Source: Hippophae tibetana (taxonomy: Eukaryota > Streptophyta > Magnoliopsida > Rosales > Elaeagnaceae). From it: 64,000 nt of DNA. Position 1 is the first letter of the stretch. Each line of letters opens with the position of its first letter. The stretch spans positions 39,833,843 through 39,897,842 of the forward strand of contig CM072810.1 in assembly GCA_037013495.1 (NCBI GenBank). The letters are read 5' to 3'. The notes beneath the pieces are model-generated. The model was not told where the DNA came from. It ran no database searches and saw only the letters and a program-made list of their open reading frames with translations. The position numbers and the translations under genes were made by a program. This document shows, one piece after another, positions 11,521-23,902 of the stretch.

Positions 11521-14500
11521 ATGATTAGAGTCATCTTTTCTAACAATTGGATCAATAACGTGTTCACTCTCACCACTATCCTTGATGTCTTGAGGAACAA
11601 TTTCTTTCCCTCTTCGAAAGTCGATTGCTCTCCACTATGGCAAAAGTGGTGCAGTTCGAATACTTGCCCAACAGATTCATTTAAGAGTATGTTCGGTCGG
11701 CATGTACATTGACTTAAGCAAGGTAACTTTGGCATTAAAATGATAAGGTAGTATAGGAATGATTTTCTCAATCTAATTTTATTTGCAAATTGGTCCACTA
11801 AATTTCTTCAAGGAGTTGATAATGTTTGAAAAATATTCAAAGACTTTGTCCAAAGTTTGATCCCCTTGCATGATATAGAGCTCAAAATTTCAATTCAACT
11901 TCATAATTCTAGGTCGATTTTAATGTTGAAATGCTTATATGAGTGGTCTCCAAAATCATTCATGTTGTTTTTGAAGAAGTAAAATTTTAAATTCATCATA
12001 ATAATCATTTTAGATCCCTAATTACCTTTTTTTAATATCCCTAAAAAGGGTTTCTTATTTTTAAGAAATTTAGGAAATCACACTACAAGTAGAGCCATTT
12101 TCTCTTCATAATGATTAGAGTCATCTTTTCTAACAATTGGATCAATAACGTGTTCACTCTCACCACTATCCTTGATGTCTTGAGGAACAATTTCTTTCCC
12201 TCTTCGAAAGTCGATTGCTCTCCACTTGGGCAAAAGTGGTGCAGTTCGAATACTTGCCCAACAGATTCATTTAAGAGTATGTTCGGTGGGCATGTACATG
12301 GACTTAAGCGAGGTAACTTTGGCATTAAAATGATAAGGTAGTATAGGAATGATTTTCTCAATCTAATTTTATTTGCAAATTGGTCCACTAAATTTCTTCA
12401 AGGAGTTGATAATGTTTGAAAAATATTCAAAGACTTTGTCCAAAGTTTCATCCCCTTGCATGATATAGAGCTCAAAATTTCAATTCAACTTCATAATTCT
12501 AGGTTGATTTTAATGTTGAAATGCTTATATGAGTGGTCTCCAAAATCATTCATGTTGTTTTTGAAGAAGTAAAATTTTAAATTCATCATAATAATCATTT
12601 TAGATCCCTAATTACCTTTTTTTAATATCCCTAAAAAGGGTTTCTTATTTTTAAGAAATTTAGGAAATCACACTACAAGTAGAGCCTTTTTCTCTTCATA
12701 ATGATTAGAGTCATCTTTTCTAACAATTGGATCAATAACGTGTTCACTCTCACCACTATCCTTGATGTCTTGAGGAACAATTTCTTTCCCTCTTCGAAAG
12801 TCGATTGCTCTCCACTTGGGCAAAAGTGGTGCAGTTCGAATACTTGCCCAACAGATTCATTTAAGAGTATGTTCGGTCGGCATGTACATTGACTTAAGCA
12901 AGGTAACTTTGGCATTAAAATGATAAGGTAGTATAGGAATGATTTTCTCAATCTAATTTTATTTGCAAATTGGTCCACTAAATTTCTTCAAGGAGTTGAT
13001 AATGTTTGAAAAATATTCAAAGACTTTGTCCAAAGTTTCATCCCCTTGCATGATATAGAGCTCAAAATTTCAATTCAACTTCATAATTCTAGCTCGATTT
13101 TAATGTCGAAATGCTTATATGAGTGGTCTCCAAAATCATTCATGTTGTTTTTGAAGAAGTAAAATTTTAAATTCATCATAATAATCATTTTAGATCCCTA
13201 ATTACCTTTTTTTAATATCCCTAAAAAGGGTTTCTTATTTTTAAGAAATTTAGGAAATCACACTACAAGTATAGCCTTTTTCTCTTCATAATGATTAGAG
13301 TCATCTTTTCTAACAATTGGATCAATAACGTGTTCACTCTCACCACTATCCTTGATGTCTTGAGGAACAATTTCTTTCCCTCTTCGAAAGTCGATTGCTC
13401 TCCAATTGGGCAAAAGTGGTGCAGTTCGAATACTTGCCCAACAGATTCATTTAAGAGTATGTTCGGTCGGCATGTACATTGACTTAAGCAAGGTAACTTT
13501 GGCATTAAAATGATAAGGTAGTATAGGAATGATTTTCTCAATCTAATTTTATTTGCAAATTGGTCCACTAAATTTCTTCAAGGAGTTGATAATGTTTGAA
13601 AAATATTCAAAGACTTTCTCCAAAGTTTGATCCCCTTGCATGATATAGAGCTCAAAATTTCAATTCAACTTCATAATTCTAGGTTGATTTTAATGTTGAA
13701 ATGCTTATATGAGTGGTCTCCAAAATCATTCATGTTGTTTTTGAAGAAGTAAAATTTTAAATTCATCAGAATAATCATTTTAGATCCCTAATTACCTTTT
13801 TTTAATATCCCTAAAAAGGGTTTCTTATTTTTAAGAAATTTAGGAAATCACACTACAAGTAGAGCCATTTTCTCTTCATAATGATTAGAGTCATCTTTTC
13901 TAACAATTGGATCAATAACGTGTTCACTCTCACCACTATCCTTGATGTCTTGAGGAACAATTTCTTTCCCTCTTCGAAAGTCGATTGCTCTCCACTTGGG
14001 CAAAAGTGGTGAAGTTCGAATACTTGCCCAACAGATTCATTTAAGAGTATGTTCGGTGGGGATGTACATGGACTTAAGCAAGGTAACTTTGGCATTAAAA
14101 TGATAAGGTAGTATAGGAATGATTTTCTCAATCTAATTTTATTTGCAAATTGGTCCACTAAATTTCTTCAAGGAGTTGATAATGTTTGAAAAATATTCAA
14201 AGACTTTGTCCAAAGTTTCATCCCCTTGCATGATATAGAGCTCAAAATTTCAATTCAACTTCATAATTCTAGGTTGATTTTAATGTTGAAATGCTTATAT
14301 GAGTGGTCTCCAAAATCATTCATGTTGTTTTTGAAGAAGTAAAATTTTAAATTCATCATAATAATCATTTTAGATCCCTAATTACCTTTTTTTAATATCC
14401 CTAAAAAGGGTTTCTTATTTTTAAGAAATTTAGGAAATCACACTACAAGTAGAGCCATTTTCTCTTCATAATGATTAGAGTCATCTTTTCTAACAATTGG

Positions 14501-17390
14501 ATCAATAACGTGTTCACTCTCACCACTATCCTTGATGTCTTGAGGAACAATTTCTTTCCCTCTTCGAAAGTCGATTGCTCTCCACTTGGGCAAAAGTGGT
14601 GCAGTTCGAATACTTGCCCAACAGATTCATTTAAGAGTATGTTCGGTCGGCATGTACATTGACTTAAGCAAGGTAACTTTGGCATTAAAATGATAAGGTA
14701 GTATAGGAATGATTTTCTCAATCTAATTTTATTTGCAAATTGGTCCACTAAATTTCTTCAAGGAGTTGATAATGTTTGAAAAATATTCAAAGACTTTGTC
14801 CAAAGTTTCATCCCCTTGCATGATATAGAGCTCAAAATTTCAATTCAACTTCATAATTCTAGGTTGATTTTAATGTTGAAATGCTTATATGAGTGGTCTC
14901 CAAAATCATTCATGTTGTTTTTGAAGAAGTAAAATTTTAAATTCATCAGAATAATCATTTTAGATCCCTAATTACCTTTTTTTAATATCCCCAAAAAGGG
15001 TTTCTTATTTTTAAGAAATTTAGGAAATCACACTACAAGTAGAGCCATTTTCTCTTCATAATGATTAGAGTCATCTTTTCTAACAATTGGATCAATAACG
15101 TGTTCACTCTCACCACTATTCTTGATGTCTTGAGGAACAATTTCTTTCCCTCTTCGAAAGTCGATTGCTCTCCACTTGGGCAAAAGTGGTGAAGTTCGAA
15201 TACTTGCCCAACAGATTCATTTAAGAGTATGTTCGGTGGGCATGTACATAGACTTAAGCAAGGTAACTTTGGCATTAAAATGATAAGGTAGTATAGGAAT
15301 GATTTTCTCAATCTAATTTTATTTGCAAATTGGTCCACTAAATTTCTTCAAGGAGTTGCTAATGTTTGAAAAATATTCAAAGACTTTGTCCAAAGTTTCA
15401 TCCCCTTGCATGATATAGAGCTCAAAATTTCAATTCAACTTCATAATTCTAGGTTGATTTTAATGTTGAAATGCTTATATGAGTGGTCTCCAAAATCATT
15501 CATGTTGTTTTTGAAGAAGTAAAATTTTAAATTCATCATAATAATCATTTTAGATCCCTAATTACCTTTTTTTAATATCCCTAAAAAGGGTTTCTTATTT
15601 TTAAGAAATTTAGGAAATCACACTACAAGTAGAGCCATTTTCTCTTCATAATGATTAGAGTCATCTTTTCTAACAATTGGATCAATAACGTGTTCACTCT
15701 CACCACTATCCTTGATGTCTTGAGGAACAATTTCTTTCCCTCTTCGAAAGTCGATTGCTCTCCACTTGGGCAAAAGTGGTGCAGGTCGAATACTTGCCCA
15801 ACAGATTCATTTAAGAGTATGTTCGGTCGGCATGTACATTGACTTAAGCAAGGTAACTTTGGCATTAAAATGATAAGGTAGTATAGGAATGATTTTCTCA
15901 ATCTAATTTTATTTGCAAATTGGTCCACTAAATTTCTTCAAGGAGTTGATAATGTTTGAAAAATATTCAAAGACTTTGTCCAAAGTTTCATCCCCTTGCA
16001 TGATATAGAGCTCAAAATTTCAATTCAACTTCATAATTCTAGGTCGATTTTAATGTTGAAATGCTTATATGAGTGGTCTCCAAAATCATTCATGTTGTTT
16101 TTGAAGAAGTAAAATTTTAAATTCATCATAATAATCATTTTAGATCCCTAATTACCTTTTTTTAATATCCCCAAAAAGGGTTTCTTATTTTTAAGAAATT
16201 TAGGAAATCACACTACAAGTAGAGCCATTTTCTCTTCATAATGATTAGAGTCATCTTTTCTAACAATTGGATCAATAACGTGTTCACTCTCACCACTATT
16301 CTTGATGTCTTGAGGAACAATTTCTTTCCCTCTTCGAAAGTCGATTGCTCTCCACTTGGGCAAAAGTGGTGCAGTTCGAATACTTTCCCAACAGATTCAT
16401 TTAAGAGTATGTTCGGTCGGCATGTACATAGACTTAAGCAAGATAACTTTGGCATTAAAATGATAAGGTAGTATAGGAATGATTTTCTCAATCTAATTTT
16501 ATTTGAAAATTGGTCCATTAAATTTCTTCAAGGAGTTGATAATGTTTGAAAAATATTCAAAGACTTTGTCCAAAGTTTCATCCCCTTGCATAATATAGAG
16601 CTCAAAATTTCAATTCAACTTCATAATTCTAGGTTGATTTTAATGTTGAAATGCTTATATGAGTGGTCTCCAAAATCATTCATGTTGTTTTTGAAGAAGT
16701 AAAATTTTAAATTCATCATAATAATCATTTTAGATCCCTAATTACCTTTTTTTAATATCCCTAAAAAGGGTTTCTTATTTTTAAGAAATTTAGGAAATCA
16801 CAATACAAGTAGAGACATTTTCTCTTCATAATGATTAGAGTCATCTTTTCTAACAATTGGATCAATAACGTGTTCACTCTCACCACTATCTTGATGTCTT
16901 GAGGAACAATTTCTTTCCCTCTTCGAAAGTCGATTGCTCTCCACTTGGGCAAAAGTGGTGCAGTTCGAATACTTGCCCAACAGATTCATTTAAGAGTATG
17001 TTCGGTCGGCATGTACATTGACTTAAGCAAGGTAACTTTGGCATTAAAATGATAAGGTAGTATAGGAATGATTTTCTCAATCTAATTTTCTTTGCAAATA
17101 GGTCCACTAAACTTCTTCAAGGAGTTGATAATGTTTGAAAAACATTGAAAGACTTTGCCCAAAGTTTCCTCCCCTTGCATAATATAGTGCTCAAAATTTC
17201 AATTCAACTTCATAATTCTAGATTGATTTTAATATTGAAATGCTTATATGAGTGGTCTCAAAAATCATTCATGTTGTTTTGAAGAAGTAAAATTTTAAAT
17301 TCATCATAATAATCATTTTAGATCCCTAATTACCTTTTTTTAATATCCCTAAAAATGGTTTCTTATTTTTAAGAAATTTAGGAAATCACA

Positions 17391-17768
17391 CTACAAGTAG
17401 AGCCATTTTCTCTTCATAATGATTAGAGTCATCTTTTCTAACAATTGGATCAATAACGTGTTCACTCTCACCACTATCCTTGATGTCTTGAGGAACAATT
17501 TCTTTCCCTCTTTGAAAGTCGATTGCTCTCCACTTGGGCAAAAGTGGTGAAGTTCGAATACTTGCCCAACAGATTCATTTAAGAGTATGTTCGGTGGGCA
17601 TGTACATGGACTTAAGCAAGGTAACTTTGGCATTAAAATGATAAGGTAGTATAGGAATGATTTTCTCAATATAATTTTTTTGCAAATTGGTCCACTAAAT
17701 TTCTTCAAGGAGTTGATAATGTTTGAAAAATATTCAAAGACTTTGTCCAAAGTTTCATCCCCTTGCAT
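17391..17768 (-). pseudogene. Gag remnant with two frames fused (unit 17419)
   Basis: A 1-bp loss in the T-rich run near 17675-17680 (ataatttttttgc instead of ataattttatttgc) joins the frame carrying MQGDETLDKVF and SNIINSLKKFSG to the frame carrying LRKSFLYYL. The result is 125 open codons. The joined order, DETL...F..IIN.LK...LRK..L, is the layout expected of a UBN2 domain, so the fusion shows the ancestral continuity more clearly than the neighbouring units do. The LETTH-like start and the MALLV part are still out of frame, and I see nothing to suggest translation. Confidence 0.55.
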
Positions 17769-19774
17769 GATATAGAGCTCAAAATTTCAATTCAACTTCA
17801 TAATTCTAGATTGATTTTAATATTGAAATGCTTATATGAGTGGTCTCAAAAATCATTCATGTTGTTTTGAAGAAGTAAAATTTTAAATTCATCATAATAA
17901 TCATTTTAGATCCCTAATTACCTTTTTTTAATATCCCTAAAAAGGGTTTCTTATTTTTAAGAAATTTAGGAAATCACACAGCAAGTAGAGAAATTTTCTC
18001 TTCATAATGATTAGAGTTATCTTTTCTAACAATTGGATCAATAACGTATTCACTCTCACCACTATCCTTGATGTCTTGAGGAACAATTTCTTTCCCTCTT
18101 CTAAAGTCGATTGCTATCCACTTGTGAAAAATTGATGCAGTTCGAATACTTGCCCAACAGATTCATTTAAGAGTATGTTCGGTGGGCATGTACATTGAAT
18201 TAAGCAAGGTAACTTTGGCATTAAAGTGATAAGGTAGTATAGGAATGATTTTCTCAATCTAATTTTCTTTGCAAATTGGTCCACTAAACTTCTTCAAGGA
18301 GTTGATAATGTTTGAAAAACATTCAAAGACTTTGTCCAAAGTTTCATCCCCTTGCATGATATAGAGCTCAAAATTTCAATTCAACTTCATAATTCTAGAT
18401 TGATTTTAATGTTAAAATGCTTATATGAGTGGTCTCCAAAATCATTCATGTTGTTTTTGAAGAAGTAAAATTTTAAATTCATCATAATAATCATTTTAGA
18501 TCCCTAATTACCTTTTTTTAATATCCCTAAAAAGGGTTTCTTATTTTTAAGAAATTTAGGAAATCACAATACAAGTAGAGCCATTTTCTCTTCATAATGA
18601 TTAGAGTCATCTTTTCTAACAATTGGATCAATAACGTGTTCACTCTCACCACTATCTTGATGTCTTGAGGAACAATTTCTTTCCCTCTTCGAAAGTCGAT
18701 TGCTCTCCACTTGGGCAAAAGTGGTGAAGTTCGAATACTTGCCCAACAGATTCATTTAAGAGTATGTTCGGTCGGCATGTACATTGACTTAAGCAAGGTA
18801 ACTTTGGCATTAAAATGATAAGGTAGTATAGGAATGATTTTCTCAATCTAATTTTCTTTGCAAATAGGTCCACTAAACTTCTTCAAGGAGTTGATAATGT
18901 TTGAAAAACATTGAAAGACTTTGCCCAAAGTTTCCTCCCCTTGCATAATATAGTGCTCAAAATTTCAATTCAACTTCATAATTCTAGATTGATTTTAATA
19001 TTGAAATGCTTATATGAGTGGTCTCAAAAATCATTCATGTTGTTTTGAAGAAGTAAAATTTTAAATTCATCATAATAATCATTTTAGATCCCTAATTACC
19101 TTTTTTTAATATCCCTAAAAAGGGTTTCTTATTTTTAAGAAATTTAGGAAATCACACAGCAAGTAGAGAAATTTTCTCTTCATAATGATTAGAGTTATCT
19201 TTTCTAACAATTGGATCAATAACGTATTCACTCTCACCACTATCCTTGATGTCTTGAGGAACAATTTCTTTCCCTCTTCTAAAGTCGATTGCTATCCACT
19301 TGTGAAAAATTGATGCAGTTCGAATACTTGCCCAACAGATTCATTTAAGAGTATGTTCGGTGGGCATGTACATTGAATTAAGCAAGGTAACTTTGGCATT
19401 AAAGTGATAAGGTAGTATAGGAATGATTTTCTCAATCTAATTTTCTTTGCAAATTGGTCCACTAAACTTCTTCAAGGAGTTGATAATGTTTGAAAAACAT
19501 TCAAAGACTTTGTCCAAAGTTTCATCCCCTTGCATGATATAGAGCTCAAAATTTCAATTCAACTTCATAATTCTAGATTGATTTTAATGTTAAAATGCTT
19601 ATATGAGTGGTCTCCAAAATCATTCATGTTGTTTTTGAAGAAGTAAAATTTTAAATTCATCATAATAATCATTTTAGATCCCTAATTACCTTTTTTTAAT
19701 ATCCCTAAAAATGGTTTCTTATTTTTAAGAAATTTAGGAAATCACACTACAAGTAGAGCCATTTTCTCTTCATA

Positions 19775-22133
19775 ATGATTAGAGTCATCTTTTCTAACAA
19801 TTGGATCAATAACGTGTTCACTCTCACCACTATCCTTGATGTCTTGAGGAACAATTTCTTTCCCTCTTCGAAAGTCGATTGCTCTCCACTTGGGCAAAAG
19901 TGGTGAAGTTCGAATACTTGCCCAACAGATTCATTTAAGAGTATGTTCGGTGGGGATGTACATGGACTTAAGCAAGGTAACTTTGGCATTAAAATGATAA
20001 GGTAGTATAGGAATGATTTTCTCAATCTAATTTTATTTGCAAATTGGTCCACTAAATTTCTTCAAGGAGTTGATAATGTTTGAAAAATATTCAAAGACTT
20101 TGTCCAAAGTTTCATCCCCTTGCATGATATAGAGCTCAAAATTTCAATTCAACTTCATAATTCTAGGTTGATTTTAATGTTGAAATGCTTATATGAGTGG
20201 TCTCCAAAATCATTCATGTTGTTTTTGAAGAAGTAAAATTTTAAATTCATCATAATAATCATTTTAGATCCCTAATTACCTTTTTTTAATATCCCTAAAA
20301 AGGGTTTCTTATTTTTAAGAAATTTAGGAAATTACACTACAAGTAGAGCCATTTTCTCTTCATAATGATTAGAGTCATCTTTTCTAACAATTGGATCAAT
20401 AACGTGTTCACTCTCACCACTATCCTTGATGTCTTGAGGAACAATTTCTTTCCCTCTTCGAAAGTCGATTGCTCTCCACTTGGGCAAAAGTGGTGCAGTT
20501 CGAATACTTGCCCAACAGATTCATTTAAGAGTATGTTCGGTCGGCATGTACATGGACTTAAGCAAGGTAACTTTGGCATTAAAATGATAAGGTAGTATAG
20601 GAATGATTTTCTCAATCTAATTTTATTTGAAAATTGGTCCATTAAATTTCTTCAAGGAGTTGATAATGTTTGAAAAATATTCAAAGACTTTGTCCAAAGT
20701 TTCATCCCCTTGCATGATATAGAGCTCAAAATTTCAATTCAACTTCATAATTCTAGGTTGATTTTAATGTTGAAATGCTTATATGAGTGGTCTCCAAAAT
20801 CATTCATGTTGTTTTTGAAGAAGTAAAATTTTAAATTCATCATAATAATCATTTTAGATCCCTAATTACCTTTTTTTAATATCCCTAAAAAGGGTTTCTT
20901 ATTTTTAAGAAATTTAGGAAATCACAATACAAGTAGAGCCATTTTCTCTTCATAATGATTAGAGTCATCTTTTCTAACAATTGGATCAATAACGTGTTCA
21001 CTCTCACCACTATCCTTGATGTCTTGAGGAACAATTTCTTTCCCTCTTCGAAAGTCGATTGCTCTCCACTTGGGCAAAAGTGGTGCAGTTCGAATACTTG
21101 CCCAACAGATTCATTTAAGAGTATGTTCGGTCGGCATGTACATTGACTTAAGCAAGGTAACTTTGGCATTAAAATGATAAGGTAGTATAGGAATGATTTT
21201 CTCAATCTAATTTTCTTTGCAAATAGGTCCACTAAACTTCTTCAAGGAGTTGATAATGTTTGAAAAACATTGAAAGACTTTGCCCAAAGTTTCCTCCCCT
21301 TGCATAATATAGTGCTCAAAATTTCAATTCAACTTCATAATTCTAGATTGATTTTAATGTTGAAATGCTTATATGAGTGGTCTCAAAAATCATTCATGTT
21401 GTTTTGAAGAAGTAAAATTTTAAATTCATCATAATAATCATTTTAGATCCCTAATTACCTTTTTTTAATATCCCTAAAAAGGGTTTCTTATTTTTAAGAA
21501 ATTTAGGAAATCACACTGCAAGTAGAGAAATTTTCTCTTCATAATGATTAGAGTTATCTTTTCTAACAATTGGATCAATAACGTATTCACTCTCACCACT
21601 ATCCTTGATGTCTTGAGGAATAATTTCTTTCCCTCTTCTAAAGTCGATTGCTCTCCACTTGTGAAAAATTGATGCAGTTCGAATACTAGCCCAACAGATT
21701 CATTTAAGAGTATGTTCGGTGGGCATGTACATTGAATTAAGCAAGGTAACTTTGGCATTAAAGTGATAAGGTAGTATAGGAATGATTTTCTCAATCTAAT
21801 TTTCTTTGCAAATTGGTCCACTAAACTTCTTCAAGGAGTTGATAATGTTTGAAAAACATTCAAAGACTTTGTCCAAAGTTTCATCCCCTTGGATGATATA
21901 GAGCTCAAAATTTCAATTCAACTTCATAATTCTAGATTGATTTTAATGTTAAAATGCTTATATGAGTGGTCTCCAAAATCATTCATGTTGTTTTTGAAGA
22001 AGTAAAATTTTAAATTCATCATAATAATCATTTTAGATCCCTAATTACCTTTTTTTAATATCCCTAAAAATGGTTTCTTATTTTTAAGAAATTTAGGAAA
22101 TCACACTACAAGTAGAGCCATTTTCTCTTCATA
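19775..22133. repeat. Four-unit higher-order repeat, copy 1 (2359 bp)
   Basis: Members are 19775 (subtype b with gtgaag), 20365 (cggtcggcatgtacatgg, tttgaaaattggtccatta), 20955 (subtype a with aatacaag and tttgcaaatagg) and 21544 (T-type with ggaataattt and gtgaaaaattgatg). The same four reappear at 23903-26261. Confidence 0.88.
21474..21821 (-). pseudogene. Gag remnant, reference T-type unit (unit 21544)
   Basis: T-type units carry gcaag instead of acaag next to the landmark. On the minus strand this removes the TAG that closes the A-type frame, so the frame with KIRLRKSFLYYL runs 115 codons and ends NFLKIRNPF. Its end is an alternative-frame reading of the FPKFLKNKKPF region. The DETLDKVF part lies upstream in another frame. 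Amino-acid-changing differences from A units are common, as expected for untranslated sequence. Confidence 0.55.
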
Positions 22134-23902
22134 ATGATTAGAGTCATCTTTTCTAACAATTGGATCAATAACGTGTTCACTCTCACCACTATCCTTGATG
22201 TCTTGAGGAACAATTTCTTTCCCTCTTCGAAAGTCGATTGCTCTCCACTTGGGCAAAAGTGGTGAAGTTCGAATACTTGCCCAACAGATTCATTTAAGAG
22301 TATGTTCGGTCGGCATGTACATGGACTTAAGCAAGGTAACTTTGGCATTAAAATGATAAGGTAGTATAGGAATGATTTTCTCAATCTAATTTTATTTGAA
22401 AATTGGTCCATTAAATTTCTTCAAGGAGTTGATAATGTTTGAAAAATATTCAAAGACTTTGTCCAAAGTTTCATCCCCTTGCATGATATAGAGCTCAAAA
22501 TTTCAATTCAACTTCATAATTCTAGGTTGATTTTAATGTTGAAATGCTTATATGAGTGGTCTCCAAAATCATTCATGTTGTTTTTGAAGAAGTAAAATTT
22601 TAAATTCATCATAATAATCATTTTAGATCCCTAATTACCTTTTTTTAATATCCCTAAAAAGGGTTTCTTATTTTTAAGAAATTTAGGTAATCACAATACA
22701 AGTAGAGCCATTTTCTCTTCATAATGATTAGAGTCATCTTTTCTAACAATTGGATCAATAACGTGTTCACTCTCACCACTATCCTTGATGTCTTGAGGAA
22801 CAATTTCTTTCCCTCTTCGAAAGTCGATTGCTCTCCACTTGGGCAAAAGTGGTGCAGTTCGAATACTTGCCCAACAGATTCATTTAAGAGTATGTTCGGT
22901 CGGCATGTACATTGACTTAAGCAAGGTAACTTTGGCATTAAAATGATAAGGTAGTATAGGAATGATTTTCTCAATCTAATTTTCTTTGCAAATAGGTCCA
23001 CTAAACTTCTTCAAGGAGTTGATAATGTTTGAAAAACATTGAAAGACTTTGCCCAAAGTTTCCTCCCCTTGCATAATATAGTGCTCAAAATTTCAATTCA
23101 ACTTCATAATTCTAGATTGATTTTAATGTTGAAATGCTTATATGAGTGGTCTCAAAAATCATTCATGTTGTTTTGAAGAAGTAAAATTTTAAATTCATCA
23201 TAATAATCATTTTAGATCCCTAATTACCTTTTTTTAATATCCCTAAAAAGGGTTTCTTATATTTAAGAAATTTAGGAAATCACACTGCAAGTAGAGAAAT
23301 TTTCTCTTCATAATGATTAGAGTTATCTTTTCTAACAATTGGATCAATAACGTATTCACTCTCCCCACTATCCTTGATGTCTTGAGGAACAATTTCTTTC
23401 CCTCTTCTAAAGTCGATTGCTCTCCACTTGTGAAAAATTGATGCAGTTCGAATACTAGCCCAACAGATTCATTTAAGAGTATGTTCGGTGGGCATGTACA
23501 TTGAATTAAGCAAGGTAACTTTGGCATTAAAGTGATAAGGTAGTATAGGAATGATTTTCTCAATCTAATTTTCTTTGCAAATTGGTCCACTAAACTTCTT
23601 CAAGGAGTTGATAATGTTTGAAAAACATTCAAAGACTTTGTCCAAAGTTTCATCCCCTTGGATGATATAGAGCTCAAAATTTCAATTCAACTTCATAATT
23701 CTAGATTGATTTTAATGTTAAAATGCTTATATGAGTGGTCTCCAAAATCATTCATGTTGTTTTTGAAGAAGTAAAATTTTAAATTCATCATAATAATCAT
23801 TTTAGATCCCTAATTACCTTTTTTTAATATCCCTAAAAATGGTTTCTTATTTTTAAGAAATTTAGGAAATCACACTACAAGTAGAGCCATTTTCTCTTCA
23901 TA
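22134..23902. repeat. Three-unit derivative with a hybrid first member (1769 bp)
   Basis: Members are 22134, 22724 and 23313. The last two match the third and fourth members of the four-unit repeat. The first is a hybrid: its left part has gtgaag (near 22262) like 19775, and its right part has cggtcggcatgtacatgg and tttgaaaattggtccatta like 20365. One unit has thus been lost by joining two neighbours at the same internal position. Confidence 0.87.

Larger units (their letters stand above)
311..16830. repeat. Block I: 28 spacings of exactly 590 bp
   Basis: Landmarks fall at 311 + 590n for n = 0 to 28, ending at 16831, with no net indel over 16520 bp. All units after the first are A-type and differ by few substitutions. 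They group by the end of the landmark half. Subtype a has cggtcggcatgtacattg, b has cggtggggatgtacatgg, and c has cggtgggcatgtacatgg, often with atataatttt. Order from 901: b a b a b a c a a d b a c a b a c a a c a a b a, then four units with extra private variants. Subtype d (6211 and 16241) has actttccc and aagataac. Confidence 0.93.

Noticed and set aside
311-16830. 590 bp as exactly three nucleosome repeats
   Set aside because: 590/3 is about 197 bp, but there is no sequence evidence for three-fold internal periodicity, so the fit is numerical only.
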